Source of the DNA: Tubulanus polymorphus
Lineage: Eukaryota; Nemertea; Palaeonemertea; Tubulaniformes; Tubulanidae
DNA length: 64,000 nucleotides
Reading direction: 5' to 3'
NCBI RefSeq assembly: GCF_964204645.1
Contig: NC_134026.1
Span: 31,000,650-31,064,649 of the forward strand
The position numbers and the translations under genes are program-made. The first letter of the stretch is position 1. Every line of letters starts with the position of its first letter. The notes under the pieces are model-generated. The model was not told the DNA's origin. It did no database searches and saw only the letters and a program-made list of their open reading frames with translations. Below are positions 24,026-35,593 of the stretch, in pieces.

Positions 24026-24754
24026 ACTTTAAAGAAACTTTGTTCACTTTAGGGTAGATATTTACCGGGTCCCTATTACTCCTTGATTAATGGACAATGA
24101 TTTTAAAGATGCTTGAAACTCGTTTACAAAATGCACGAAACTCCTATCAATTTCGAGAATAGGCAATTTGAAATGTTCTCTTTTAAAACTCCATGAATGA
24201 CTGATCTGTAGAGACCCTGATTTATCATGTCAGTCAAAAATAGTGTGAATTTCAGATGATGTTATAGGTTACTAGTTAGACTAGACTTAAGTGTAGTTGG
24301 TATGTAGCTAATTCAGTCAAGGTAACCCCAGTATATTTTTAAGTCCCAGTTAATGCCGCCTGGACCATAAAACTAGGCCCATTGTATCAAAACAAGTTTA
24401 TAGTCAAATTTCTGATCGATTCAAATGTATATTTAAAGTGTAAAATGTATATTATTTTTGATAGTTATTTTCTTAATAAAAACTTCATATTTCATATAGC
24501 GTTAACTATTTGTGAACTTGTATTTTATGGTTTTTACAACGCGACAAGAAATCTAGTTCCACCTTCACAAATCCAGAATGAAAAAGATGAAATGTATTTT
24601 TAAGTTGGAAAATTTCACAGCGCAAATTTTCACACATGATTCTTTCATCGTGGTTTAACTCGAGATATACAACGCGATAATTTCGCTGGTTTTCGTCCTC
24701 CATAAAATCAATCAATAAATATCAATTATCATCTTATTGTAGACTTTCCATTAA
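24026..24754. other. Convergent 3' flanks of TMEM17 and INO80B
   Basis: AT-rich, with no supported gene. Open frames near 24382-24715 overlap on both strands and look like chance frames in UTR sequence. Confidence 0.5.
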
Positions 24755-27373
24755 TCAAGTTTTTGTTTCTCCCGAATTTTGTTCTAAATTTTTCCGGTAA
24801 CACGCTAAACTACAAAGTCGAACCGAAGTCTTTGAACAATTGTACTTTTTGGGATTATTGCAACCTTCAACACCACACATTTCCTTCGCTTTAGGTGGCC
24901 TGAAAATATATATCAAAATTCCTTAAAAAATCATCGATTCAATTAAGACACAGTGACCACTTTCAGCCAATTTACAAATTCCTCGAGTTTTCCCTGATTT
25001 TTTCATGTTATATCAGAAAATTCCGAGGATTTTCTTTGTTTAAAATGTTACGATTAATTCATTTTTCATTGAATAACGTATTGATAAAGAGATATGCGGT
25101 CAGTAAAATTATCCAAATTTTATCACTACTTACGGTAATGGTTCAGCTGATACAAGTGGATACTGAAATCCATGTGGAATACTGACTCTGATACCAGATT
25201 TATTTGATAAATATCTGACTCGAGGAATATTCATCTTCTTGGAACCTTTCGACTGAAAAACACCCAAACAATTGATACAATCAAACAATCATGTAGTAAT
25301 TTACTCATTATTTTTGTTTAGTCGCCGTTTATAAACTACATTATCAAAATTGCGATGATTTTCAACCCCTTCTGACGATGCATATTACCAAAAATGTATT
25401 TTTGATATTACATAATATGAGAGGAAAGGCAGTACAAGTACTTTTAGGATACAACACCCTCTATTATCATTATCATTATTATTACCATATTTAGTGCTCT
25501 GTACAAGGTACAAATACATGCTCCAAAGCACTTACAGCATATATTGGTTGACACAGACAATAACCGATTTATATGACAGATCCTAGAAGTTTGTAAATCC
25601 CCTAATAATCATGATCATCATCAATAATCATCATAATGTACAAAACAGGTCTCTACAAATGATGACGTGTGTCACATGCACCTCTATGAAGAAGAGGCCA
25701 ATGTTTGTCCCTGTCTTCCTCCCTACGGTTGAGTATGAATAGCATCTTACCCTCATTGCCTTATTCTTTGATTCCTGTTTCTTTAACAGGCGTTCTAATG
25801 TTAATTTCTGCAAAGAAGATGAAATAATCAGATTGTGAAAATAAATTATCTAAACCATCATCTAAAAACTAGTCAAATCATGTTTCAAATTCAAACCTTA
25901 TCTTTCTCCTGTTTTTCATGAGCCTGCTGCCGTCGTCTGCTGGCTGTTTGTTGGCGTCGAGCCAACTGTTCTTTAGTCAATTCCACTGATTTCGTTTCTG
26001 AAACATCAATCAAACGATCATTATCTCCAGTTTTCTAAAATGAAATTTCCCCGACTTTCCCCTGATATTCTGGTAAGAGGCGCCACCCTGTAATCACAAT
26101 TTCTGTACTATTGTTATTAAAAGGGCAGTTAGTGTTTTTACCGATTGGTAACTGTAACAATTCTTTTTCTTTTTTTCCGTGAAGTAACGCTTTCTGACGA
26201 GTTGTCAATAGTTTTTTATCTTTTGATTTTTTCAGTTCGCCATTATCATCTAAATCTCCTTTCTCTAAAGCATCTAACCACTGTTTCTCTTCATCTGAAG
26301 TATCATCATTTTCATCCTTTACTGAAATATCAAGTCAGAAAAAAAAACCATTGAATAAATTTTCATCTCAGGAGAGAAACACAATTTCAAAGTTGATATT
26401 TATTTACCGACCTCCTTTAGATGCCGAGATGGGTAGAACTTCAGCGCTTGCCAGGGCTGTTTTAGTAACGCTGTATAAAACAATACCATCAATTATTAGT
26501 ATAAAATAGTAAACCATATAAACGAAATGAATGATGTCATTCAGAAACTCTTCAGTAAAACTTGCTGCTGGTTATAGTTGTCACAATTATTTTAAAATTT
26601 GGATTCAATAATAGAAGAGACAACTTATCCGTAGCAAGTTTAACTGTAGCTTCAATAACTATATCTATACCTGGTCGTGCCCAAGGTTTCTTTACCAATT
26701 TTGATTTTAAGTTTGATGGCAGGTTTAGGGCTATCGTCATCGACACTGATATATTCAGATGACTGATCCGCTGTTTCGCCATGTTTACTCTTTTTGTGTT
26801 TCTTTTTATGTTTCTTGTGTTTTTTGTGAGGTGGTGTTTCTGTAAGAAATAACATGTAGCCGGTTTTTGTATGAACATAGAATTCAAGCTGGTATGCTAG
26901 ACACAGACACAGACCAGTTCAGCTCCAGCCGACAGGCCAGCAACATCCGACCAATCGGCACCACTCACTACTCCGGGGTGCCTGTGAGAGTGAGTATACC
27001 AGTATACTGGAGGGCTTTTTAACAGACAATCTGTCAAGAGAAGCTTGATGTAGTGGGCCCTAGCTGAGAAAAATTACATTTCTATGAGGAGAGGAGTGAA
27101 AACTAGACTCAGTTCAGTACCCAGTTCACAGACGGACTCTCTCTACTGACTACTCTCCTCACTCAGACTGCTCGCGGCGGTATTATTGTCTAAACTATTT
27201 ATTCTACCTGGCTCTAAATCAAGGCTCGGGGCCGGGCATACGGCAGTTGTATCTACGTCTTCTGATTCTACAACTCCTCTTTTCTTTCCCATTTTGTTCG
27301 ATTTTTTTCCTTGTTTCAGCAATTTATCGGTGTCTTTCACTAAATAGTGCGACGTATGCGACTTCCGGTTCAT
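24755..27373 (-). CDS. INO80B: INO80 chromatin-remodelling complex subunit B
   Basis: Eight exons: 27208-27373, 26671-26839, 26412-26470, 26142-26321, 25897-25997, 25751-25807, 25134-25252, 24755-24899. They give 331 residues (human 356). Order: a basic HKKHKKHKKKHKKSKHG tract, KLKIKIGKETLGT, the PAPA-1-like core (EEKQWLDALEKGDLDDNGEL and LLTTRQKALL), an Arg/Gln-rich helix (TKEQLARRQQTASRRRQ) and a C-terminal HIT zinc finger (CGVEGC, YNCSKT, CSLACYRKNL). INO80B is a nuclear subunit of the INO80 nucleosome-sliding ATPase. Reading phase requires exon 3 to end at the GTCGGT donor (26412), although a better-looking GTAAAT lies 4 bases further on. ATG 27371-27373 opens the frame. Divergent neighbour: the TLCD gene 341 bp away. 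Confidence 0.93.
24945..25100. repeat. Dispersed repeat family G copy (INO80B intron 7)
   Basis: Shares 'gtgaccactttcagccaatt', 'aaaatgttacgattaattca' and 'ttcattgaataacgtattga' with the copy at 19675-19915. Confidence 0.6.
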
Positions 27374-27714
27374 CAATAAAATTAGATTGCATTGAATTGC
27401 TGACTATAAAATAGTCATTTCAAACGGAAACATCGATTATAAGAAAAAAAAATTACTTTAGCTGACATAGTGGCTTACGTTAAAAATCCTTAAATTATTT
27501 GCTTTAAGCATGAACTACTTTAATTATTTTGATATTGAAAATTATTATTTTGATTATTTTTTTTGTTATTTAAACGCGGGTTTCTGTCATCATCGTTTCA
27601 GGTGCGCTCTTATATAACGCACACATGTTCATGTTCTCGTTACATGCGGAAACTTGTCTTGGAGTTTTTCTAGTGCTTATTTATTAGTCTTGGTTGCCAG
27701 CAGTTTTTTGTGTA
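27374..27714. promoter_or_regulatory. Divergent promoter INO80B / TLCD gene
   Basis: Only 341 bp lie between the opposing start codons, so a shared bidirectional promoter is likely. The sequence is AT-rich; no TATA at a convincing distance was seen. Confidence 0.45.
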
Positions 27715-30368
27715 ATGACTGGAAGTATGAATGAGTTGAAATCAGACTCTGCAGCAGCTGCAGCAGATGCTGGAGACAGTTTACTATCCATGCACAATAT
27801 ACGAGTTGTATCTATAATTCTCATGTCGTTCGTATGTTTCCAATGTATCGATCAATTTCTGTACGTTGTATTCGATAAGATTCTTCCTCTGCGAATATCT
27901 GAACGAATTGTAGCCGTTAGAAGCTCGCAATGGCGATTCAACAATATATTTATTTCGTTCATACATTCCTGTTTGTCTGGAGTCGGATCGGTTTTGTGGT
28001 AAGAAAAAGAGCTTTTACTTTTTATTTACCACTTTCTTCTTAGTAGTTAGTATTAGTAATTTCTAATAATACAAAGTTTGCCTTCTTCATGGGTGTGGCC
28101 GGGGCTTGGTTAATCTATATATTAGAAGGGCTTCGTGTAATTTGCGATAAGTCATTACAATTGGTTTTAAACGATACAAATGATGAGTAAGTCTGTCTAA
28201 TTAGTAATGGGAGGGGCTAAGGGGGGCCAGGGCTGTTGAGTAGGGTGAGTGTGTCCGTAAGGGTTAGACTCTTTAACTTGTTGTTAAACATAATGTCTCA
28301 AATTGTATTGTAGTTTTTACTGGTTTCCACACATGGCTGAAAATATGTTCACATCTCACAACATTTATTCAATTTGTCTGGTGTCATTTTCTACTGGTAA
28401 GAACCACTATAGTGCTGGATTTCAGATTCACAACTGTTAAAGAAATCAACTAGATTTAATTGAAGAACTGTTGAATGGGATCTTGTTTATAAATTAGGAT
28501 CAACACTTATTACAATATTGACTTGAGCTTTAGAGTTGAATTGAACCGTGTAGGCCTATGCTGTGCATTTCATATCCTGCAATCTCATTCATTATGAAAT
28601 ATTAATCGGGCATCATGACTTCATTGGTTGATTGAATTAACCACGTTGTCCTAATTCAGGATTTTTTTTGTTGGTTTGTAATCAAGCTAATTGTTTGTCC
28701 TAATTTCAGGATATTTTCTACATGATTTTGTTCATAATACACATGGTGATAGTAAACGTAGTGCTCAAGAAATAATGGGTCATCACGTAGTTGTAAGTTT
28801 GAACCTGTTTTAAATGTGAAATAAATGAAGAACATTTTAAACTTTGAATTCATTGTTAGAATGTTCATGATAAATACAATAGGAAGATAGATTGAATAGC
28901 GAAATTAATGGGTTTATCAGATTAACCAGCTGTTGGATTAATGCCAAATATTTGTGGTTAGATTTTTACCTGTATCAATTCAAATAGTAGTCAATATACA
29001 TAGTAGACAAATCAATATTCAAGTCAAGCTTTTGATTTTGAAAATAATTTCATCCAATTTTCATGGCAGAACCGTTTCATAGAAATTGAGAAAGAAATTT
29101 AGCCTAGCAAATGAGTTCTACGGAGCTGTTCGTCGGTTCATCTCAATAGTGAAATCAATCAGCTGAGAGCCAAGAACCATGAAAAGTTTGTTATAAATTT
29201 AACTTCATGTATCAGAATGCTGTTTTAATTGTGCACTGGTTAAAACTTCATCCACTTTAATCAACTGGAGCCAATTCAACAGTTGTGAGTTGGAGTAAAC
29301 TCAGAGTTAAAAAGTTAGTTTATTTTCAATGAGCAGACTCAAATCTTAATTCACACTGTGGAACTGGGTCCTGTTGGATCCTTGTTTACCTGATCCCCTT
29401 TGCTGAAAAGTGATTAAGTGTTTTTTCTTGTGTTTTAGGTGATGGCTTGTTTTAGTTTTAGTTTATTCGCGCAGAAATACATCACATATAGTTTAGTGTC
29501 GCTATTGGTTGAAGTAAACAGTATATTCCTGCACTCACGACAACTGATGCAGATTGCTAACATTTCACGCTCATCCATGACTTATCGGTTAAACAGTTTA
29601 GTCACAGTTGGTAAGTCATTCAATTCAGTCTAGAAAATATGTGATAATCCACAAGCAGTATTGGACCTGGTGGCATGCTCCTTGCTGCACCAGCAGTATC
29701 GCACCAGGTGGGGTGCTCCATGCTGCACCATCAGTATCGCGCCAAGTGGCGTGCTCCATGCTGCACCAGCAGTATCGCACCAGGTGGGGTGCTCCATGCT
29801 GCACCAGCAGTATCGCGCCAAGTGGCGTGCTCCATGCTGCACCAGCAGTATCGCACCAGATAGCGTGCTCCTTGCTGCACCAGCAGTATCACACCAGATA
29901 GTGTGCTCCATGTTGCACCAGCAGTATCGCACCAGGTGGGGTGCTCCATGCTGCACCAGCAGTATCGCACCAGGTGGGTAGCTCCATGCTGCACCAGCAG
30001 TATCGCACCAGGTAGCTATCGTCCCACCTATTCTCAATCATTTCTTAGTTCTAACTAGCGACACCAGGTGGATACTCATTTGCCACAAGTGGAATCTTTG
30101 ATTGCCACAGTCGACTCCAAACATCAAAACAAATCCACAAATTACACGTTTATAAATGTTTTGTTTGTTTGTTTCAGGTACTTATATATTTTTCCGTATA
30201 TCGACATTGAGTTGGCTGACTCGTTGGATCATGTTGAATAAGGATAGTATACCTATCCCAGCGTTCGCCCTCGGTAGTAGCGGCCTCTTTATAATGACTG
30301 TTATCAATATAGTTCTATTTATTCGTCTATTGAAATCAGACTTTTTTCGCAAAAACAAAGAAAGTTGA
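27715..30368 (+). CDS. TLC domain-containing protein, TLCD1/TLCD2-like
   Basis: Five exons, 27715-27998, 28314-28396, 28710-28792, 29439-29610 and 30178-30368, give 270 residues (human TLCD1 247, TLCD2 264). The TRAM/LAG1/CLN8 domain runs from about residue 65: a WRFNNIFISFIHSCLSG segment, FSTGYFLHDFVHN, IMGHHVVVMACFSFS, LLVEVNSIFLHSRQLMQI (human LLVEVSNIFLTIRMMMKI), then a last helix ending RLLKSDFFRKN (human RLLRSDFCPE). Family members are multi-pass plasma-membrane proteins that limit polyunsaturated phospholipid content. The sequence fits the common ancestor of TLCD1 and TLCD2, so I give no symbol. The ATG chosen is the first in frame; an in-frame Met lies four codons on. Intron 4 holds a 38 bp minisatellite. 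Confidence 0.91.
29667..30013. repeat. 38 bp minisatellite in TLCD intron 4
   Basis: About nine copies of a unit reading 'gctccatgctgcaccagcag' then 'tatcgcaccaggtggggt', spaced 38 bp. It is open in several frames on both strands only because of the repeat. Confidence 0.95.
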
Positions 30369-30750
30369 ATCATAATTTTTTTTTTAGGTTGATATTTTTT
30401 GTCAAATTGTACAGTAAACTGGTTTGCTCAATTCATTATTTAATTAATGAATAGTTTTTCTGATTGTTAAAGTATAAGACCGAGCTGCCTCAGATCTAAC
30501 TGGACCAATAAATACCCTCTCATGTACTCGGAATTCTTGGGCAGACGGAGCAAGGATGGGTCGTCATTATATGAATTTTGAGTATGAAAATTTCTTTTAA
30601 ATGTATTTACGGTCAGGGGGCAGCAAGTGATAATCTGAAGCCGTCTGCTGCGCGGTAAACGCAGTCTGAGATCGATCGACTTATGTTTACTCAATGTGTA
30701 AAACAAGATTACTGTTGTATTTGTAGAAGAGTTTGATACTGTTAAAATAC

Positions 30751-30900
30751 AGCGGAACCTCGTAACAACGAACTCAGAAACAATGATTCATCAGATATAA
30801 CAAATATAGAATTTCGTCGCACATAAGAAAATTCAATCTATCGGTTATAATGAACATATTTTCTGGTCCCGTGAAGTTTGCTGTAACGAGGTTCTACTCT
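30751..30900. mobile_element. pogo/Tigger-like MITE
   Basis: Ends 'cagcggaacctcgtaacaac' and 'gtaacgaggttctactct' form inverted repeats of the CAGTRGAACCTCGTTA type known from pogo-group DNA transposons. There is no transposase frame. A second, more diverged relative is at 52722-52893. Confidence 0.65.
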
Positions 30901-31366
30901 ATTTACTTGTTGTGGTTCAATTATATAGTTGTAGTTCACGTATTTGTAAGATCAAAAGTATTTTTAAAAAGCCAGTTTGCACTGAAATGTTTATTATAAA
31001 GGCAGCTTTGAAGATGGATACTGATTAAATCAATACGTGGTGAACTATAGGTATCAGTATCCTTTTCAGAATGTCTCGATTGATAGAACTTCGAAGTTTT
31101 AATAATTAATTTGTCACATTTTTTATGAAGATTTATTTTCGTAGATCTACTTAGAAGAATTATACATTTTACAAATAACCCTTGATAATTATAAGCTAAT
31201 GCGTAAATGTATCCGTCAAAAAAGGCTAGATATTCTTAATATGCAATGCTCAGGTAGCCTATTATCAGGGTTAACCCGTATCAGATCGGATGGTATTTAT
31301 CAGGGAGTTTTACAAAATGTGGTCAAAACTACCATTTTTGTAAATTTGTTTTGACATAGAACGAAT

Positions 31367-31412
31367 ACATGTAAAATAGCACATCATCAATATGATGTGC
31401 TATTTTACATGT
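31367..31412. repeat. Perfect 21 bp-arm palindrome
   Basis: 'acatgtaaaatagcacatcat' (written here as one arm: acatgtaaaatagcacat + cat) pairs exactly with its reverse complement across a 4-base CAAT spacer. It lies about 580 bp upstream of the first FRZ gene. Confidence 0.85.
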
Positions 31413-31951
31413 GCATACTCAGGTGTGTACATTCTGTTGTTGGTATATCGATAATATGTGTTCCGTCCGATAGGTGGCGGCCATGAAGCTTCTGGCTTGT
31501 ACATGTAGTGTCCACGATAATAAATAAACATCTCTGTGATTGTTATTACTAGTAAACATGCCATTTTTTCGTCGATTTTATTTTTCATGGATCTGAGGAA
31601 ATCAACAGTCGCCAGCCAGTTTATCATCGAGAATTATTTCCCCTGACAAGAGACATTATGATTTTTAATTGAAAATGCAATACAAACACTACAGACATAG
31701 ACATTCATCGGTACACTTTCAAAAACTGATCGTCCACACTTCACTTGGGTTCAGAACATTCGATCAGGATGAGGACTTGCTGTGGCTGATTGCACAGGGA
31801 ACGGTTGGCCCGGGTCTGAAAACTACACTGAAGTCCTCGCGACATTGTAACACGTTTAGTCAAATGAACGACCTCATTATTATTGCAAATGCAACTATCG
31901 TCATTATTGTAATTGTAAATAACTAATAGATACAGAATTCAGCGCTGCCTG

Positions 31952-31962
31952 TATTATATATA
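31952..31962 (+). promoter_or_regulatory. TATA-like box of first FRZ gene
   Basis: TATTATATATA lies about 35 bp upstream of the ATG at 31990. This would imply a very short 5' leader; an upstream intron in the leader cannot be excluded. Confidence 0.35.
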
Positions 31963-31989
31963 CTGCATTGAGTGGGATAGATCAGCAAA

Positions 31990-32559
31990 ATGTCTACGAT
32001 TTGGATTTTGATGTTTATGGCGCTTCATTTTAATGTCAACGATAGTGCCTACATCAAAAGAACTGACACCTGTCAGGATATAACGATTCCGATGTGTAAA
32101 ATAGGATTGTCATACAATCAAACAAAAATGCTGAATGTCTTCAATCGGAACCAAGAAGAAGCTCTTTGGGACTTGTTTTTTTGGCCGCGGATAAATTGCA
32201 GCGATTCCCTGAATGAATTTCTATGTGCACTATACGCACCGCCGTGTTCCTCGGAACCGCCGTGTAAATCGCTATGCGAAGAAGTTACAAAAGCGTGTGA
32301 AGCTGCGATGAATAGCCTGGGATTTCTTTGGCCACACAAACTGAGGTGCGAAAATTTCAAACGGGAAACATCTTGTATCGGAGCCCGAGGTATTGAAAAA
32401 TCTCAAAATCACGGACAGCTGAGTGTGATGACATTGATGGATCTGGAAAATCGTGTTGATTTCCTCGAATCACGAATAGAAAACAGTGAAACATTTCGCG
32501 ATAAAGTAAAAAATTTAGAGCAGCGAATTGAAGCTCTTGAACGCATTTTATTGAAGTAA
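31990..32559 (+). CDS. Secreted frizzled-domain protein with C-terminal coiled coil (copy 1)
   Basis: A single uninterrupted 189-residue frame. Residues 1-20 look like a signal peptide. The frizzled cysteine-rich domain (about 27-132) keeps all ten cysteines in order: [71 protein letters not shown]. Residues 145-189 form a heptad-rich coiled coil (MDLENRVDFLESRIENSE, then [16 protein letters not shown]). Frizzled CRDs bind the Wnt lipid; secreted versions act as Wnt buffers or carriers. No netrin-like domain (as in SFRPs) and no transmembrane segment is present, so this is not a known SFRP or Frizzled. The coiled coil suggests oligomers, which is inference. A paralogue follows 453 bp downstream. 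Confidence 0.87.
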   Translation: MSTIWILMFMALHFNVNDSAYIKRTDTCQDITIPMCKIGLSYNQTKMLNVFNRNQEEALWDLFFWPRINCSDSLNEFLCALYAPPCSSEPPCKSLCEEVTKACEAAMNSLGFLWPHKLRCENFKRETSCIGARGIEKSQNHGQLSVMTLMDLENRVDFLESRIENSETFRDKVKNLEQRIEALERILLK

Positions 32560-33012
32560 CTATTTTAAATAATTCTGTAAAGAAACGATCAAATTTCAAC
32601 AACAACAAAGATATAATCTCTGCGGTTAAATGATCGTTCAACTCATAAATCTTTAATTTCTCTTTTTTGAGTCATTGAATAAAAGATCTTTCTTCAAGAA
32701 CTTCCACAAAAATCTGGTGATCTAGTTTTTTTTCGATTTTTCCTTTCCAACAACTTACACGAACCGGAGTTCGGAGTGAATCTGCTGTAATTTGTGCGGA
32801 TAGGGGTGAATTCTGTTCCCACAGTGTCAACAACAGTTTCGTCATTAATGTTGTCATATTTCCAGGGTAGCGGGTGATCTAATTGCAGAATTTACTAATA
32901 TTGCCTCCTCTAATGACGTATCAAATTGTATGGGTGACCTAAACCTTTATTGGCATTTGGTTAGACTGGTTGCTGGTAGTTGAAGCTGCGCTAAACCGAA
33001 TAGATCCACAAA

Positions 33013-33675
33013 ATGTCTCCAATTTGGATTTTCACGTTTTTTATGTTTTATTTTGGCGTCGGTGAAAGTTTTTTCAGGACAAGTGAAAACTGTGAGAATA
33101 TACAGATGCCACTGTGTAAAGTAGGATTGTCGTACAATCAAACAAGAATGCCGAATATGTTTCATCATCAAAACCAAGAAGAAGCAGGTCTGGAGTTACA
33201 TCAGTTTTTTCCGTTGGTTAAGGTGAGATGCAGTCCGAATTTAAAGGAGTTTCTATGCGCTATGTACGCACCACCTTGTTCTTCTGAACCACCGTGTAAA
33301 TCACTCTGTGAACTTGCAAGAAATGGTTGTGAAACCCTCATGAACAGATTCGGATTTCAATGGCCAGAAAAAATGAACTGTAACCATTTTCGAGATAATG
33401 AACCTTGTATCAGTGGAACTGCGACTCCAGCACCGCCAACAACACAGGAGCCGTCGACTCCACCACCAACCGAGGAGCCCTCTACTCCAGCACCAACCGA
33501 GGAGCCTTTGACTCCTGTGACGTCGAATAAACCGTTGAGCGTGAAATTAATGGATTTAGAAAATCGCGTTGAATTCCTCGAATCGCTGATAGAAAACAGT
33601 GAAACATTTCGCGATAAAGTGAAAAATTTAGAACAGCGAATTGAAGCTCTTGAACGTATTTTATTGAAGAATTGA
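33013..33675 (+). CDS. Secreted frizzled-domain protein with Pro/Thr linker and coiled coil (copy 2)
   Basis: An intronless 220-residue frame with a signal peptide ([19 protein letters not shown]). The ten-cysteine frizzled domain runs from about 26 to 135 ([40 protein letters not shown]). A mucin-like Pro/Thr linker follows ([20 protein letters not shown] repeats, about 140-172), then a 45-residue coiled coil almost identical to that of copy 1 ([20 protein letters not shown] shared exactly). The copies are clear tandem duplicates. The CRD has diverged much more than the coiled-coil tail, and the linker is unique to this copy. The predicted product is a secreted oligomeric Wnt-binding protein; function is inferred from the domain only. 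A short 'tatatatatatac' run lies after the stop. Confidence 0.87.
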   Translation: MSPIWIFTFFMFYFGVGESFFRTSENCENIQMPLCKVGLSYNQTRMPNMFHHQNQEEAGLELHQFFPLVKVRCSPNLKEFLCAMYAPPCSSEPPCKSLCELARNGCETLMNRFGFQWPEKMNCNHFRDNEPCISGTATPAPPTTQEPSTPPPTEEPSTPAPTEEPLTPVTSNKPLSVKLMDLENRVEFLESLIENSETFRDKVKNLEQRIEALERILLKN

Positions 33676-34149
33676 TTTATAAAATTTGAATGAACAATAT
33701 GTTTATACATAATTATATATATATATACATACACCTAGTGAAAAATACACGTTTGATCCTTACTGATGTACATCATCGAGTTGGAAATTTCGGATATTCT
33801 ATAATATTCTATAATATTTCATATCCATTAATTCTTTCTTAATTATTTTACTGTTTATCCATTCAGTTTTACCGAGGAGGTTTTTCCCATCTTCCTGGTT
33901 TTACCGTGGACAGTAAGAATCCAAACGAAAGATAAGAAAGAATGTACAGCCTAACGGCCAGTATGACTCATAACGGATTTGTGTTTAATCCCTGGAGAAG
34001 CCACGTTCATTCAAACTCTTGCCCTATAGTATATATTCCTTTTTTGTGACAGAAAAATAGCCACGGACTTGAAATTCAGAATTGCTTAAAACAATTCCTG
34101 TCAATGGGCCTTATTAAGAGACTGTGCAATCAGAATGATAGCGGGGATT

Positions 34150-34262
34150 GTTAGTGAATAGTCACCACACCCGACTGGTCACCAGTCACCACACCTGACT
34201 GGTCACCAGTCACCACACCCGACTGGTCACCAGTCACCACACCTGACTGATCACCAGTCACA
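34150..34262. repeat. Short tandem repeat, about 25 bp unit
   Basis: Four to five copies of 'gactggtcaccagtcaccac' plus 'acctg/acccg', directly before the SINE-like sequence. Confidence 0.85.
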
Positions 34263-34304
34263 GCTACACATAACTGGAAACCACACGCAGGCCAATAAAC
34301 AACA

Positions 34305-34380
34305 ACTCATTGGTCTAGTGGTTAGAGCGTCGGACTTGTGCGCCGGTGATCACGAGTTCGCAACCCTACCTAGGTTTAGG
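34305..34380 (+). mobile_element. tRNA-derived SINE head
   Basis: 'tggtctagtggttagagcgt' matches a pol III A box with D-arm, and 'cacgagttcgcaaccc' matches a B box, at tRNA-like spacing. The anticodon arm does not fold convincingly, so this is a SINE or tRNA pseudogene rather than a working tRNA. Confidence 0.6.
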
Positions 34381-34720
34381 GTTAGCTGGCGGATGAGGTA
34401 GAGATTACTTTTTGCGAATACACGTCCTTTCTGAAAGAAACTCCTCGAATAGAGACTAATCCTTAAAAGAGATATCTTGTTTTCCTTTTTATTAATCTCA
34501 GTAACGAATTGTAGCTGCCATCTGTGAAGAATACCGCTCCATTCAGAAAACATTTCTCGCGACAAGAACAAGTAATACACATATACAAATAACATAATAT
34601 ATAGGCTATTGGTCTTTATTTGATGATAATCTTTGGAAGAAATTACATTTATAAAAATAAAGATAAAACGATGACTTGATTGAACATACAGTGCATATTT
34701 ATAGAACTAAGAACTATTGG

Positions 34721-34925
34721 GGCCAGTTCCACAGTCATGTTTTGGCTACAAGACTAACTTCTATAACCGATCTAGCAACTTAAGACCAGTCTAAGCTCAT
34801 TTTAGTTCAATCACCAATATAACAACTTAAGACCAGTCTAAGCTCATTTTGGTTATATATCCAACCTAACAACTTAAGATGATAAGTCTTAAGATTTAAG
34901 ACCACTTTTTGGACTTTTGGTCAAG
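34721..34925. mobile_element. Family A foldback element
   Basis: Begins 'ggggccagttccacagtcat', with internal 'aacttaagaccagtctaagc' units and 'tatatccaacctaacaactt'. The right end is degraded ('aagaccactttttggac'). Confidence 0.7.
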
Positions 34926-35451
34926 CTTTACTTTTGGTAACAGCTTTACTTCATCACTCGCATTGTACCAATGACAAAGAGATTGTACCTTTCCAGGATT
35001 CCAATTTCTAGCTGGTTAATAAAACAAATCTATTGTAGACCTACAGTACATAGACATAATCATTATACACAATATAAAATAATACTTCATACATTAGCTG
35101 TAAACACGAATATCGCACAAATAATATAGTACAGTATAACATAAAGGCAATATAGAAATCCCAAACTAAGAATGAAAAGAGTCTAAAATGTCTCCATGAG
35201 TTTATTATTTAGTTCAGCACATCAACTTTATCTAAATCGCCATCTTCAAGAATAAGTGTTTTCACAACTAGCCGAATAGTCATCTGCTGGAATACCAGAG
35301 TAATACAAGGAATTCAGCACTATCTCATGAAGAGTGCTAGTAGGATCTATCTCCAGGAAACATTGTGGACTTTTTAAATTCTTAGTATCGGATTATCATT
35401 TTTAACAACATGAACTCAGAGTGTTTTAAACAATATTACTCCGATAAATGA

Positions 35452-35570
<119 letters not shown>

Positions 35571-35593
35571 TGTTGTAAGCTGAATATTCATCA

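Larger units (their letters stand above)
30369..31989. other. Intergenic space TLCD gene to FRZ cluster
   Basis: Contains a pogo-like MITE (30751-30900), a perfect hairpin (31367-31412) and AT-rich sequence. A 75-codon minus-strand frame at 31400-31627 includes a hydrophobic stretch and a Tyr/Pro-rich tail, but has no splice or homology support, so it is not called as a gene. Confidence 0.5.

Noticed and set aside
29630-30037. Long overlapping frames on both strands rich in Cys, Ala and Trp
   Set aside because: All are readings of the 38 bp minisatellite in the TLCD intron.
31400-31627. Small secreted peptide gene on the minus strand
   Set aside because: One hydrophobic segment and a Tyr-rich tail, but no signal-peptide pattern at the true first Met and no splice or homology support.
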